In this document: in pieces, positions 1 through 7,824 of the stretch
How positions within the stretch are numbered: the first letter of the stretch is position 1
Layout of the letters: each line of letters begins with the position of its first letter
Assembly (NCBI GenBank): GCA_900549235.1
Contig: URNT01000048.1
Span: forward strand, 1 to 23,003
Direction: 5' to 3'
DNA length: 23,003 nt
From: an uncultured Clostridium sp.
GTDB taxonomy: Bacteria; Bacillota; Clostridia; Lachnospirales; Lachnospiraceae
The notes under the pieces: generated by a model
What the model was told of the DNA's origin: nothing
What the model saw: the letters and a program-made list of their open reading frames with translations, nothing else
The model's database searches: none
Translations under genes and position numbers: made by a program

Positions 1-1
1 C

Positions 2-118
2 ATCTGGAGATACTTCCTCAGTTACTGGAATAACCGGAGGATCTGCTCATCCAATGGTGGCCTTCCTCCTATGATAAAACGCAGGCAGTATTATGAGGCT
101 TTGGAGATGGCGGCATAG
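2..118 (+). CDS. IS3-family transposase, C-terminal end only (cut by window edge)
   Basis: An open frame enters from the left edge and stops with TAG at 116-118. The visible residues include YWNNRRICSSNGGLPP, followed by a short tail ending EALEMAA. This matches the usual C-terminus of the rve/DDE integrase domain of IS3-group orfB transposases, where a Y-x-N-x-R-R segment and a GG-(L/M)-x-P segment follow the catalytic glutamate. The catalytic D, D and E lie outside the window, so it cannot be told whether the transposase is intact. Family assignment rests on this short motif alone. Confidence 0.6.
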   Translation: MWRYFLSYWNNRRICSSNGGLPPMIKRRQYYEALEMAA

Positions 119-166
119 TCAGTGATATCCTTGAGGGAAATGTGTCAACTAAATCAGTATTAGACA
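119..166 (+). mobile_element. Possible right end of the IS element
   Basis: After the transposase stop the sequence runs to TGTCAACT at 143-150 and TAGACA at 161-166. IS3-family elements end in CA and carry terminal repeats starting TG, so TAGACA is a reasonable right terminus. The left end and the target duplication are not visible, so the boundary is a guess. Confidence 0.3.
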
Positions 167-417
167 ACCGGTTAAACTTGGTGTTAGTATATAAGTCCAA
201 TCACCTGAAAAAGGAGAACGCCCCCTTCAGAGCCATGGTAAACGGAAAGCTGATCGAACACATCCAGTTATCAGCGACGGCTGGATCGCAGAGCGGATCC
301 AATGTATGATAAAGAGAGGTGAACTGTCTGCAGTGACACAGACTTCCGCAGATCATCCCTCCTACAGCCGAACCCTGAGAAAGAATAGACAACAAGAAAT
401 ACAAAAGGAGAACAACC
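167..417. other. Leader region upstream of the response regulator gene
   Basis: About 250 bases without a convincing gene. A 24-codon ATG frame (235-309) has no well-placed ribosome binding site. I see no convincing -35/-10 pair; TAGTAT/TATATA at 185-193 is the only -10-like sequence. The last part (404-410, AAAGGAG) is the ribosome binding site of the gene at 418. The operon promoter must lie here or inside the IS end. Confidence 0.4.
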
Positions 418-1995
418 ATGCTGCGAGCAATTTTAGCAGATGATGAAGCCATCATTGTAAAAGGACTGAAAAAACTGATTGACTGGGAGAAAATGGGGAT
501 CCGGATCGTGGGAGAGGCCGGGGATGGGGAAGAAGCCCTGGCGCTGATCCTGGAGAAGAAGCCGGATCTGGCCGTGTCAGATATTGCCATGCCAAAGCTG
601 AATGGCCTGGATATGTTAAACCGGTTAAATGAGCTTGGTATCGGCACAAAGGTGATCTTTGTCAGCGGCTATCAGGAATTTTCCTATGCGAAAAAGGCAG
701 TCACCTACGGGGCTGTGGATTACATTTTAAAGCCGGTGGAGCAGGAGGAATTAGAGCAGGCAATTAAAAAGGCGGTAAGCCAGATTGATGAAAAAAGCCG
801 CTTAAGCATCCTGGATACAGGGGAGGAGGAAAATGAGCTGGCCCGCATTTTCCAGAAGATCAATGGAGATCAGGAGTATGTGCCTCAGGACCTGTACCAC
901 CAGTTTGAGGCTCTGGATATTGATGTGGCCCATAAGGAATTTGTGGGAGCGGCCTTCCGGATCTACTTTACCCGCCAGGCTCCGGAAAATATCAAGCTCC
1001 AGGAACTGCAGAAGTTTGCCGCTTACAACCGCCTTCAAAAGAAGCTGGAGGAGGAGGGATGGGGATTTGTGATAAAAAAGGACTTAAACACCTGCTATGT
1101 GATCATTACACTGGATCCAGGAACAGAGGAGAGTGAGCTGAAAAGGCGGATCCGGGCCTTAAAAGAAGGGATGATCAAGGGACAGCCCATGGTGGTTAAG
1201 ACCGGGATCGGAGACCGAACAGCAGAGATAGGGGCCCTGCAGCTGGTGTATAAAACCAGCCGCTTTGCCTTGGAGCTGTTCTATTTTACGGAAGAAGATG
1301 AGATCTGGTATTCCCATACGGAACAGGAATTTAAGAACTCTTTTGAGGATTATAAGGAATGTGTGGAGGCGCTTATAGAAGGGTATCTGTCCTGCAGACA
1401 TTCCATAGAAAATGAGATCCAGGCGGTGCTTTCCATGATCAGAAGCCTTCATTTTGGAAACCGTTTCGCGGCTGTGAACCGCTGCATTTTACTGGTTACA
1501 GAGGTGACTCAGACCCTGATCGACCACTATCTGATCGATGCCTCTTACCGCCGCAAGGGAGAGCAGGTGGGAGAGGAGATCCGTTTGAAATCTCTTTACC
1601 GCCATGCCGCTGCCTGCGTTTCGGATTATCTTCAGGAGCTGTTTTTAGCGGTGCGCCAGGGCGCCGGAAACAGTGAGCGCAATGAACTGGCCCGGATCAA
1701 GCAGTACATAAGCCAGCATTACAGGGAAAACCTGACACTGGAATCCATGGCCGCCTTTGCCAATATGAATCCCTATTATTTCAGCAGCTATTTTAAGAAA
1801 AATGCAGGCACCAATTTTAAGAATTATCTGACGGATATTCGGATGGAGGAGGCCGCAAGACTTCTTAAACATACAGATTGTAAGGCATATGAGGCCGCAG
1901 AGGCAGTGGGCTATAAAAATGTACGCCAGTTTAACGAAAACTTCAAGGCGGCCTTTGGAAAAAGCCCAAATGAATACAGAAAGGACTTAAACTGA
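418..1995 (+). CDS. Response regulator, CheY-like receiver plus AraC-type HTH (YesN family)
   Basis: A 525-aa cytoplasmic DNA-binding response regulator, the size usual for YesN-type proteins. Residues 1-120 form the receiver: acidic pair D8/D9, phospho-acceptor D55 in SDIAMPKLNG, S83 in the switch segment, and K105 in YILKP. A long central region of about 300 residues has no motif I recognise. Residues from about 422 form two helix-turn-helix units of the AraC/XylS type, with the typical end GYKNVRQFNENFKAAFGKSP. The ATG at 418 follows AAAGGAG with 7 nt spacing. A substrate-binding lipoprotein gene begins 3 nt after the stop and a YesM-like kinase follows, so kinase and regulator are almost certainly a pair. 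The likely target is the PTS/glycosidase operon downstream (inference). Confidence 0.93.
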   Translation: MLRAILADDEAIIVKGLKKLIDWEKMGIRIVGEAGDGEEALALILEKKPDLAVSDIAMPKLNGLDMLNRLNELGIGTKVIFVSGYQEFSYAKKAVTYGAVDYILKPVEQEELEQAIKKAVSQIDEKSRLSILDTGEEENELARIFQKINGDQEYVPQDLYHQFEALDIDVAHKEFVGAAFRIYFTRQAPENIKLQELQKFAAYNRLQKKLEEEGWGFVIKKDLNTCYVIITLDPGTEESELKRRIRALKEGMIKGQPMVVKTGIGDRTAEIGALQLVYKTSRFALELFYFTEEDEIWYSHTEQEFKNSFEDYKECVEALIEGYLSCRHSIENEIQAVLSMIRSLHFGNRFAAVNRCILLVTEVTQTLIDHYLIDASYRRKGEQVGEEIRLKSLYRHAAACVSDYLQELFLAVRQGAGNSERNELARIKQYISQHYRENLTLESMAAFANMNPYYFSSYFKKNAGTNFKNYLTDIRMEEAARLLKHTDCKAYEAAEAVGYKNVRQFNENFKAAFGKSPNEYRKDLN

Positions 1996-1998
1996 GAG

Positions 1999-3234
1999 AT
2001 GAGACCAGCAGGAACATGGCTGCTTATGGCCCTTTTGATTTCCGCTCTTTTTCTGTCCGGCTGCAGCCGCAGGGAGGGAGAAGAGTCGGATCAGGAACGG
2101 ATTCAGATCCGCCTTGTTTATTCCGCAGGGGATATGAAATGGAAAAGCGGGATTGAGGAGATTACAGAAGCCTTTATGGAGGAAAATGAAGATATTTATA
2201 TAGAGCTTTACAATATGCCGGAGATAAGGAACCGGACCTATATCGACAGCCTTAAGGTGCTGGCGGCTCAGGAGGAATTTTATGATATTGTGGAACTGCG
2301 CGAGACGGGGACACTGGTGCGGGCCGGGCTTTTAAGCCCTATTCCAGAGGAGATCAGCTGCCTGACAGCCACAAAAACCATGTACAATGGAGACTGTTAC
2401 GGCGTTCCCAGGTTTACTACCACATTGGGGATCATATACAATAAAGACATTTTTAAGGAACTGGGGCTTAAGGAGCCGGAGACCTATGGAGAATTTCTGG
2501 AGATCTGTGAGACAGTAAAGCAGGCGGGATACCGTCCTCTGGCCCTGGGAGCGGCAGATCTCTGGCATATGAAATTCTGGGGAAATTATCTGTTCCAGAA
2601 TTACATCGTTTCTCAGAATGGGAGAGCACAGTGGACCAGAGAGCGGACGGAGGAAATGCTGACGGATTTTAGGGCACTGGCCAGAAATGGCTATATTCCC
2701 TCGGTATACCAGTCTTTATCAGACAGCCAGACCGCCCAGGAAATCTCCTCCGGCCGGGCAGCTATGGTCTACACCGGCCCCTGGATGCTGCCCCAGATCC
2801 AAAATCTGAATGCGTCTGCGGATCTGGGATTTTTCTTCCTGCCGGGAAAGGACGGTACTGTCTACGCTATGATGGACAGCAATGTGGAATGGGGGATTTC
2901 CGCAAAAACTGGTCAGGATGAGAAAAAGCTGGAGGCTGTGACCAGATTTCTCTCCTACTATTATTCTGAAGGCGTCTATGAGGATGTTCTGGAGCTTATG
3001 AATGCGGAAAGCTCTGTATTAAGGGAAGTACAGATGCCGGACACCATAAACCAGCAGATCATGGAGCAGGCATTTGAAAAGGAGCCGGTGCGGACTGGAA
3101 AATTTTTGGAGGATATGACTGTTTCAGAAGGGTTTGTGGCTGACTATGAGGAAATCCTTCTGGAAGCCTTATGGGGCAGAAGACCTGTCAGCAGTCTGGC
3201 AGATGCTCTGATACAGAGATGGGAGAAGCCATGA
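1999..3234 (+). CDS. Extracellular solute-binding lipoprotein (family 1 sugar-binding type), probable sensor partner
   Basis: A 411-aa lipoprotein. The N-terminus has a hydrophobic segment (about 7-20) and lipobox LSGC with the lipidated cysteine at residue 22. The mature part resembles sugar ABC binding proteins of the MalE class: the opening strand IQIRLVYSAG, FTTTLGIIYNKDIFKELGL around 140, and GRAAMVYTGPWMLPQI around 253-268. The gene lies 3 nt after the regulator stop and shares ATGA with the kinase gene. No ABC permease or ATPase for it occurs in the window; sugar import here is by PTS. Known precedents exist for binding proteins that feed LytS/YesM kinases (the XylFII-LytS-YesN type), so a sensing role is likely. 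A transport role with a distant ABC system remains possible. The ribosome binding site (GAGAG) is weak, consistent with translational coupling. Confidence 0.88.
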   Translation: MRPAGTWLLMALLISALFLSGCSRREGEESDQERIQIRLVYSAGDMKWKSGIEEITEAFMEENEDIYIELYNMPEIRNRTYIDSLKVLAAQEEFYDIVELRETGTLVRAGLLSPIPEEISCLTATKTMYNGDCYGVPRFTTTLGIIYNKDIFKELGLKEPETYGEFLEICETVKQAGYRPLALGAADLWHMKFWGNYLFQNYIVSQNGRAQWTRERTEEMLTDFRALARNGYIPSVYQSLSDSQTAQEISSGRAAMVYTGPWMLPQIQNLNASADLGFFFLPGKDGTVYAMMDSNVEWGISAKTGQDEKKLEAVTRFLSYYYSEGVYEDVLELMNAESSVLREVQMPDTINQQIMEQAFEKEPVRTGKFLEDMTVSEGFVADYEEILLEALWGRRPVSSLADALIQRWEKP

Positions 3235-5018
3235 GCAAAGGACGAAAAAGCATTTTTTTTAATCTGACCCTTTCCTTTATCGGCCTTGGTCTGGTGCCCC
3301 TGCTGCTGGCCGGAACCCTGCTGTTTGTCCGGTTTAAGGTAAATATGGAGCAGGTGGTTTTAGAGGATATGGCCAGGATGGCCGGATATGCAGCCAACAA
3401 TACAGATGAAATGGTAGAGGAATGCAGCAGCCAGACCAAACGGATCTATGATATTGATGCGGAAGACGGCCGTCTTTTATATGAGCTTTTACTGGACCGG
3501 CAGATGAACCGGGGAGAGAGGGAGCTTCAGGTCCGCCTCCTGTTAAATGAAATGCTGGACGGAGACAGCCGCATCCGCTCCGCTTATTTTAAAGAGGAAA
3601 ATGGCCCTCTTTATTATGCTACCAGAAATACCCAGAAGGTACTGGAGGAGGACGCCTTTCTCGCCTGGACCAATCAGGAAGGAGAGACTAAGGAGAGCTT
3701 TTCCATCCTTCCTACCCACCGGGATAATTATTTTCCAGGCTCTGAAAATCCGGTTATCACCTTCCGCAGAAGCTACCGGGATCTGACCTCCTTTCAGACC
3801 ATCGGCACCAGCCTGGGGGAACTGTATCTGGATGTGGATCTGAGAAAGCTTTCCTCCCTGCTCCAGGATCTGGATATGGGGGTAAATGAAACCTTTCATA
3901 TAATAGATGAAAATGGTGTCTGCATCTACAGCCCAAAGGAGCAGGAAATCGGTGCCCTTTTAGAGGACGGAGACGCCCTGATACAGCAGATGGAAGGAAC
4001 GGAAGGAAAATTTTTAAAGGACGGAGCGTATGTGGTGTATGAACGGCTGGAAGGCTGCGGCTGGAGTGCGGTAGCCAGGGCGGACCAGGCGGCAGTGATG
4101 CAGAATCTGGAGGGTACCAGACGCTATGTGTATCTCTTTCTGGGAGGCACATTTTTCCTGCTGGTATGCCTTTATACCTTTTTTCTGCGGCGGCTCAGAC
4201 GTCCGGTGGAGCAGCTGAAGGAAGGGATGATGAAGATCCAGAAGGGAGATCTGGAAAGCCGTATTGATGTAGGCGGGAGAGAGGACGAGATCGGTATGCT
4301 GGCAGAGGGGCTGAATGATATGGCAGCGGAGCTTGAAACCTACATTAAAAAGGTATATGTGGCGGAGATCCGCCAGAGGGAGGCGGAACTGGATGCTTTA
4401 AAATCACAGATCAAGCCCCATTATCTATACAATACGCTGGAGGTGATCCGTATGACTGCCCTGGAGCATGAGGATACGGAGACCGCAAGAATGGTGGAAA
4501 GCCTGTCAAAGCAGTTAAAATACCTGATCGGCTGTAACAGCGACCGGGTGCCGTTAAAGAGAGAGCTTGAAAACATCCGGGAATATTTTTACATTATGCG
4601 GATCCGCTATGAGAATCGGATTGAACTGGAGGTAAGCGCCCAGCCGGAGGCCCTGGAGGCGTCCATCATCAAGCTGAGCCTTCAACCCATAGTGGAAAAT
4701 GCAGTACGCCACGGGCTGCGCCCAAAAAAGGAAGGGGGAACGGTACGGATCCAGGCGGCAGTACAGGAGGACTGCCTGGAGCTTACCGTAATGGATGACG
4801 GCGTGGGCATGGACGAAGAAACCCTTGAAAGGTTAAACAAGAGCCTTGAAAAGGAAGAAAACGGGGTGCGGACAGAGGACGGCTGGGAGCATGTAGGACT
4901 TAAAAATACCTGCGACCGGATCCGAAAGAGCTTTGGGGCAGAATACGGCCTTCAGATCATGAGCACCCAGGGAGTGGGCACCATCGTCATCTGCCGACTG
5001 CCCTTCCAGACAATATAA
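3231..5018 (+). CDS. Sensor histidine kinase, YesM/LytS family
   Basis: A 595-aa membrane kinase. TM1 spans about residues 8-33. An extracytoplasmic sensor region of about 265 residues follows, then TM2 (about 299-319), HAMP (about 320-375), the His_kinase segment with phospho-acceptor H397 in QIKPHYLYNTLE, and a HATPase domain with N490 (IVENAVRHGL) and D523 in DDGVGMD. Canonical members read Q-I-N-P-H-F; here it is Q-I-K-P-H-Y, a mild variation. I chose ATG 3231 because it overlaps the lipoprotein stop as ATGA and has GGGAGA upstream. An in-frame ATG at 3171 would add 20 polar residues encoded inside the lipoprotein gene. The kinase presumably phosphorylates the regulator encoded two genes upstream in response to a glycan signal. 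Confidence 0.93.
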   Translation: MSKGRKSIFFNLTLSFIGLGLVPLLLAGTLLFVRFKVNMEQVVLEDMARMAGYAANNTDEMVEECSSQTKRIYDIDAEDGRLLYELLLDRQMNRGERELQVRLLLNEMLDGDSRIRSAYFKEENGPLYYATRNTQKVLEEDAFLAWTNQEGETKESFSILPTHRDNYFPGSENPVITFRRSYRDLTSFQTIGTSLGELYLDVDLRKLSSLLQDLDMGVNETFHIIDENGVCIYSPKEQEIGALLEDGDALIQQMEGTEGKFLKDGAYVVYERLEGCGWSAVARADQAAVMQNLEGTRRYVYLFLGGTFFLLVCLYTFFLRRLRRPVEQLKEGMMKIQKGDLESRIDVGGREDEIGMLAEGLNDMAAELETYIKKVYVAEIRQREAELDALKSQIKPHYLYNTLEVIRMTALEHEDTETARMVESLSKQLKYLIGCNSDRVPLKRELENIREYFYIMRIRYENRIELEVSAQPEALEASIIKLSLQPIVENAVRHGLRPKKEGGTVRIQAAVQEDCLELTVMDDGVGMDEETLERLNKSLEKEENGVRTEDGWEHVGLKNTCDRIRKSFGAEYGLQIMSTQGVGTIVICRLPFQTI

Positions 5019-5032
5019 AAGAGAAATCAACG

Positions 5033-5070
5033 AAAAAAGATCTTCATCCGGCAGGAGGAAGGTCTTTTTT
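5033..5070 (+). terminator. Intrinsic terminator after the sensory operon
   Basis: Arms at 5033-5049 and 5054-5070 pair over 17 positions with one T-G wobble and one A-G mismatch, with a 4-nt loop (GGCA). The A-rich start and T7 tail of the right arm give the usual hairpin plus U-tract. It starts 15 nt after the kinase stop and separates the sensory operon from the PTS operon. Confidence 0.85.
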
Positions 5071-5076
5071 TAGCAG

Positions 5077-5114
5077 CAGGAGCTTTTTTAAGAAAAACAG
5101 GAGGCATTTTTAGA
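5077..5114. repeat. Tandem 17-bp direct repeats, 21-bp period; candidate AraC-type operator
   Basis: CAGGAGCTTTTTTAAGA (5077-5093) and CAGGAGGCATTTTTAGA (5098-5114) match at 13 of 17 positions and start exactly 21 bp apart, two helical turns. AraC-family regulators often bind such direct repeats upstream of their promoters. The site lies between the sensory operon and the candidate promoter of the PTS operon. Binding by the regulator encoded at 418 is inference. Confidence 0.4.
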
Positions 5115-5130
5115 CCCTTTCCCGGACCCA

Positions 5131-5159
5131 TTGAGCCCCGGATTTTTCTGTGCTACCAT
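5131..5159 (+). promoter_or_regulatory. Candidate promoter of the PTS/glycosidase operon
   Basis: TTGAGC (5131-5136), 17-nt spacer, TACCAT (5154-5159), with a TG extended -10 element at 5151-5152. Each hexamer matches the sigma-A consensus at 4 of 6 positions, as expected for an activator-dependent promoter. It is 40 bp upstream of the first PTS gene. Confidence 0.45.
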
Positions 5160-5198
5160 AAGGCCATCAAAAGAAAATGCTTCAGGAGGGAAATGAAA

Positions 5199-5693
5199 AT
5201 GATCAAAATGATGCGTGTGGATGACCGCCTGATCCACGGACAGGTGGCAGTGATGTGGTCCAGGGAGCTGGGGATCCAGAGGATCATTGTGGCAAGTGAT
5301 ACCATTGCCGCCAACGCCATCCAGGTAAGCGCCCTGAAAATGGCGGCTCCGGCAGGGATAAAAGCGGCTATCCTTACCATTGACAAGGCGGTGGAGATTC
5401 TTAATGACGAGAGAGCCGCAGCCATGAAGATCCTGGTTATCTCAAACGATCCGGAGGATCTTTTACGGGTAGCGGAGCGGATCAGGGAAAAGCCGGTGGT
5501 AAATGTGGCAAACTACGGACGGATCGGGGGAGGCGGCCTGGCTTCCAAAACAAAGGTGACAGAGACCGTATATGTAACAGACCATGACAAAGAGGTTGTG
5601 GAAAAGCTGTCTGGCCTGGGCCTTGAAGTAATCCATCAGCCCCTGCCCAGTGACGCCAGAGCGGACTTTATGAAATTGTTGGGAGGAAAATAA
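5199..5693 (+). CDS. PTS system mannose/fructose/sorbose-family IIB component
   Basis: A cytoplasmic phosphotransfer protein of about 164 aa (PTSIIB_sorb family). It takes phosphate from IIA and passes it to the sugar at the IIC/IID channel. The N-terminus MRVDDRLIHGQV holds the phosphorylated histidine, residue 13 from this start. Length is normal for a stand-alone IIB. AGGAGGG at 5184-5190 lies 8 nt before ATG 5199 but only 2 nt before ATG 5193, so 5199 is the better start. First gene of the operon; IIC starts 3 nt after its stop. The family covers mannose, fructose, sorbose, GalNAc and also unsaturated glycosaminoglycan disaccharides, so sequence alone does not fix the sugar. Confidence 0.93.
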   Translation: MIKMMRVDDRLIHGQVAVMWSRELGIQRIIVASDTIAANAIQVSALKMAAPAGIKAAILTIDKAVEILNDERAAAMKILVISNDPEDLLRVAERIREKPVVNVANYGRIGGGGLASKTKVTETVYVTDHDKEVVEKLSGLGLEVIHQPLPSDARADFMKLLGGK

Positions 5694-5696
5694 ACC

Positions 5697-6497
5697 ATGT
5701 TAATGAATGCGATCATTGTGGGACTGGTACTGATGTTTACCAAATTTTTTGACTGGTACGGAAACACCATGTTCCAAAGACCTATTTTCTGTGTAGCTGT
5801 TTTAGGAGCTCTTTTAGGCCATCCCCAGGAGGGAATCATCCTGGCGGCCCAGTTAGAGCTGGTGTTCCTTGGAAATGTAAGTCTGGGCGGCGTTATGCCA
5901 AGCGACTTTACCCTGGGTTCTCTCTTTGGTGCGGCCTTTGCCCTGCTTCTGGGAAAAGATCTGGCAACAGCCATTACCCTGGCCCTGCCTCTGGCGGCTC
6001 TTGGAACCCTGCTTTATTCTTCCATGAAGGTTGTGGTTACCTCTATTGTACCGAGATTTGAGAAAAAAATCGCTGACCGGGATATTAAGGGCTTTAAGCG
6101 CTTATGGATCATGCAGTTTGCAGGCTTTCATCTGTGCTACTTCCTTCTGGGCTTTATCTGTATCTATGTGGGTACAGATGCAGTAAAGGCATTTGTAGAG
6201 ATCATTCCTGACTGGGTACAGAAGTCCATGACCGTAGCTTCTACCATGCTTCCGGCTCTTGGTATGGCGCTGCTGTTAAAATCCTTATGGAGCAAGGAAA
6301 TCTGCCCCTATTACTTTATCGGCTTTGCCATGGGCGCCTTCCTTTTATTATCTCTGGTACAGATCTCCTTTATCGGAGCAGCGCTGGCGGCTCTGATCAT
6401 TTTCAGAGAGCTTCAGAGAGTCAGGGAGGAGCAGAAGCTGCAGAATATGGCAGCCTCAGCTACATTAGATGAAAGTGAGGATTTTTTCAATGACTAA
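5697..6497 (+). CDS. PTS system mannose/fructose/sorbose-family IIC component
   Basis: A 266-aa integral membrane protein that forms the sugar channel together with IID. It has many hydrophobic segments and the family block RPIFCVAVLGALLGHPQEG at about 28-46, followed by AAQLELVFLGNVSLGGVMPSD. Length fits the family (about 250-270). GGGAGGA at 5681-5687 is a good ribosome binding site for ATG 5697. Its 3' end overlaps the start of IID by 8 nt, which implies translational coupling. The C-terminal tail is acidic. Confidence 0.93.
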   Translation: MLMNAIIVGLVLMFTKFFDWYGNTMFQRPIFCVAVLGALLGHPQEGIILAAQLELVFLGNVSLGGVMPSDFTLGSLFGAAFALLLGKDLATAITLALPLAALGTLLYSSMKVVVTSIVPRFEKKIADRDIKGFKRLWIMQFAGFHLCYFLLGFICIYVGTDAVKAFVEIIPDWVQKSMTVASTMLPALGMALLLKSLWSKEICPYYFIGFAMGAFLLLSLVQISFIGAALAALIIFRELQRVREEQKLQNMAASATLDESEDFFND

Positions 6498-7305
6498 TTC
6501 AAAAAAGCTTGCAGGTTCCGTATTCTGGAGATCCATGTGGCTGATGTTCTGTACCTCTTATACAAAGCAGCAGGGAACCACCTTCGGCTGGACCATGATC
6601 CCTTATCTGGAGGATATTTACGGAAAAGGAACCGATGAATTTTATCGAGCAATGGAGCGCCATCAGGACTTTTTTAATACAACTCCCGGTATGTCGCCCT
6701 TTATCTTCTCTCTGGTCATTTCCATGGAACAGGAGAGAAAAGCGGCCATGGATGCAGGAAAGGAATTTGACGATTCCTCCATCGAGGCATTAAAGGTAGC
6801 TCTTATGGGCCCCTTTGCCGGAATCGGCGACTCTATTTACTCTGGCGCTTTAAGAATCATCGCAACCGGTATCGCCCTGGGCTTTTCCCAGATGGGCTCC
6901 TGGCTGGGCCCCATTTTATTCGCACTGACCTACAACATTCCGAATATGCTGATCCGTTACTTCGGGGCAGTGATGGGACTGAAGCTTGGAAGCACCTATA
7001 TTGCCAATGCGTTGGCTTCCGGCGCTTTAAAGGCATTTACCAAGGGCTTTGCGGTTCTGGGCCTTCTGATGACCGGCGCCATGACGGCCCAGTATGTAAG
7101 CTTTAAGACCACCTTTACCGCGGACTTTGGCGGCACTGTATTTGACCTTCAGGGAGTATTGAACCAGATCATGCCGGGACTGCTTCCTCTTGGGATTACC
7201 ATGGCAGCATTTTTCTACCTGAGAAAGAAAAATAACCCAGTACGTCTGCTGCTTGTTATGTTTGCCGCTTCTGTGATTTTAACGGTACTGGGAATCTGCG
7301 GATAA
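6490..7305 (+). CDS. PTS system mannose/fructose/sorbose-family IID component
   Basis: A 271-aa membrane protein, partner of IIC. It shows the family start (KLAGSVFWRSMWLM), the QQGTTFGWTMIPYLEDIYG block, and the GPFAGIGDSIYSGALR loop characteristic of IID (EIID-AGA type). Two or three hydrophobic segments lie near the C-terminus. I chose ATG 6490 because GTGAGGA (6475-6481) is 8 nt upstream; an upstream in-frame ATG at 6469 has no ribosome binding site. The IIA partner is not adjacent but lies at 14654, after several glycosidase genes. Confidence 0.93.
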   Translation: MTNSKKLAGSVFWRSMWLMFCTSYTKQQGTTFGWTMIPYLEDIYGKGTDEFYRAMERHQDFFNTTPGMSPFIFSLVISMEQERKAAMDAGKEFDDSSIEALKVALMGPFAGIGDSIYSGALRIIATGIALGFSQMGSWLGPILFALTYNIPNMLIRYFGAVMGLKLGSTYIANALASGALKAFTKGFAVLGLLMTGAMTAQYVSFKTTFTADFGGTVFDLQGVLNQIMPGLLPLGITMAAFFYLRKKNNPVRLLLVMFAASVILTVLGICG

Positions 7306-7345
7306 ACGGGAAAATATTTAGGAAATACAGGAAAGGGACAGAGAT

Positions 7346-7816
7346 ATGAGCGGATTCAGCATGGCGGCCGTACTGACGGCCCTGATGGCAGCCGCCGCCT
7401 TTGGTGCAGCCGCGGCGAAACGGCGTATATTTACTTCCATGTATCAGGCTCTTTACAGAGAGGAATATGAGCTGTTTTTTAAGAAGGCGGACAGCAGAGC
7501 CGCCAGGGCTCTCCTTCCGGAGCTGACACGGGAAAGCCTGAAATTAAATGCCTATATGAAGCAGGGACAGACTGGGGCGGTGACACGCCAGTTCAATACC
7601 TGTATGAAGCTTTCTCCGGTTCCCTTTCAGAAATCCAGCCTTCTGGCTCAGGGCTTTGACTACTACTCCCATTGCAGGGAGGCAGAAAAATGCAGGAGGA
7701 TTCTGTCCGCCATGGACGGCGTTCTGGCTCCGGAGCGCCGGGACCAGTACCGCCGCCGGTATGAAGCTCTGTTTGGAGAGATAAAGGACGATTGTTTAAG
7801 CAATTTTAGTGATTGA
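7346..7816 (+). CDS. Unknown small membrane-anchored helical protein
   Basis: A 156-aa protein that I do not recognise. Residues 4-24 form one Ala-rich hydrophobic segment, followed by KRR, which suggests a single membrane anchor with the rest in the cytoplasm. The remainder is charged and looks all-helical, with spaced LxxAY/LxxA patterns reminiscent of a few TPR-like hairpins (visual impression only). It sits 40 nt after IID with ribosome binding site AAAGGGA, and 5 nt before GH88, so it is part of the operon. It is not a normal PTS subunit. A role as accessory or scaffold for the transporter is a guess. Confidence 0.7.
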   Translation: MSGFSMAAVLTALMAAAAFGAAAAKRRIFTSMYQALYREEYELFFKKADSRAARALLPELTRESLKLNAYMKQGQTGAVTRQFNTCMKLSPVPFQKSSLLAQGFDYYSHCREAEKCRRILSAMDGVLAPERRDQYRRRYEALFGEIKDDCLSNFSD

Positions 7817-7824
7817 GGTGAATG

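Noticed and set aside
205..230. CTGAA...TTCAG imperfect hairpin in the leader
   Set aside because: Only 5 outer base pairs plus a short inner stem, with no T-run; it may be chance.
235..309. 24-codon ATG frame in the leader of the sensory operon
   Set aside because: The nearest AAAGGAG is 18 nt upstream of the ATG, too far, and the peptide resembles nothing known to me.
201..649. Two minus-strand frames over the regulator leader and receiver domain
   Set aside because: Both are antisense to the conserved receiver-domain coding sequence, and the products look like low-complexity antisense translation.
3171..3230. Upstream ATG for the histidine kinase
   Set aside because: It would add 20 polar residues within the lipoprotein gene; ATG 3231 has the ATGA overlap and a good ribosome binding site.
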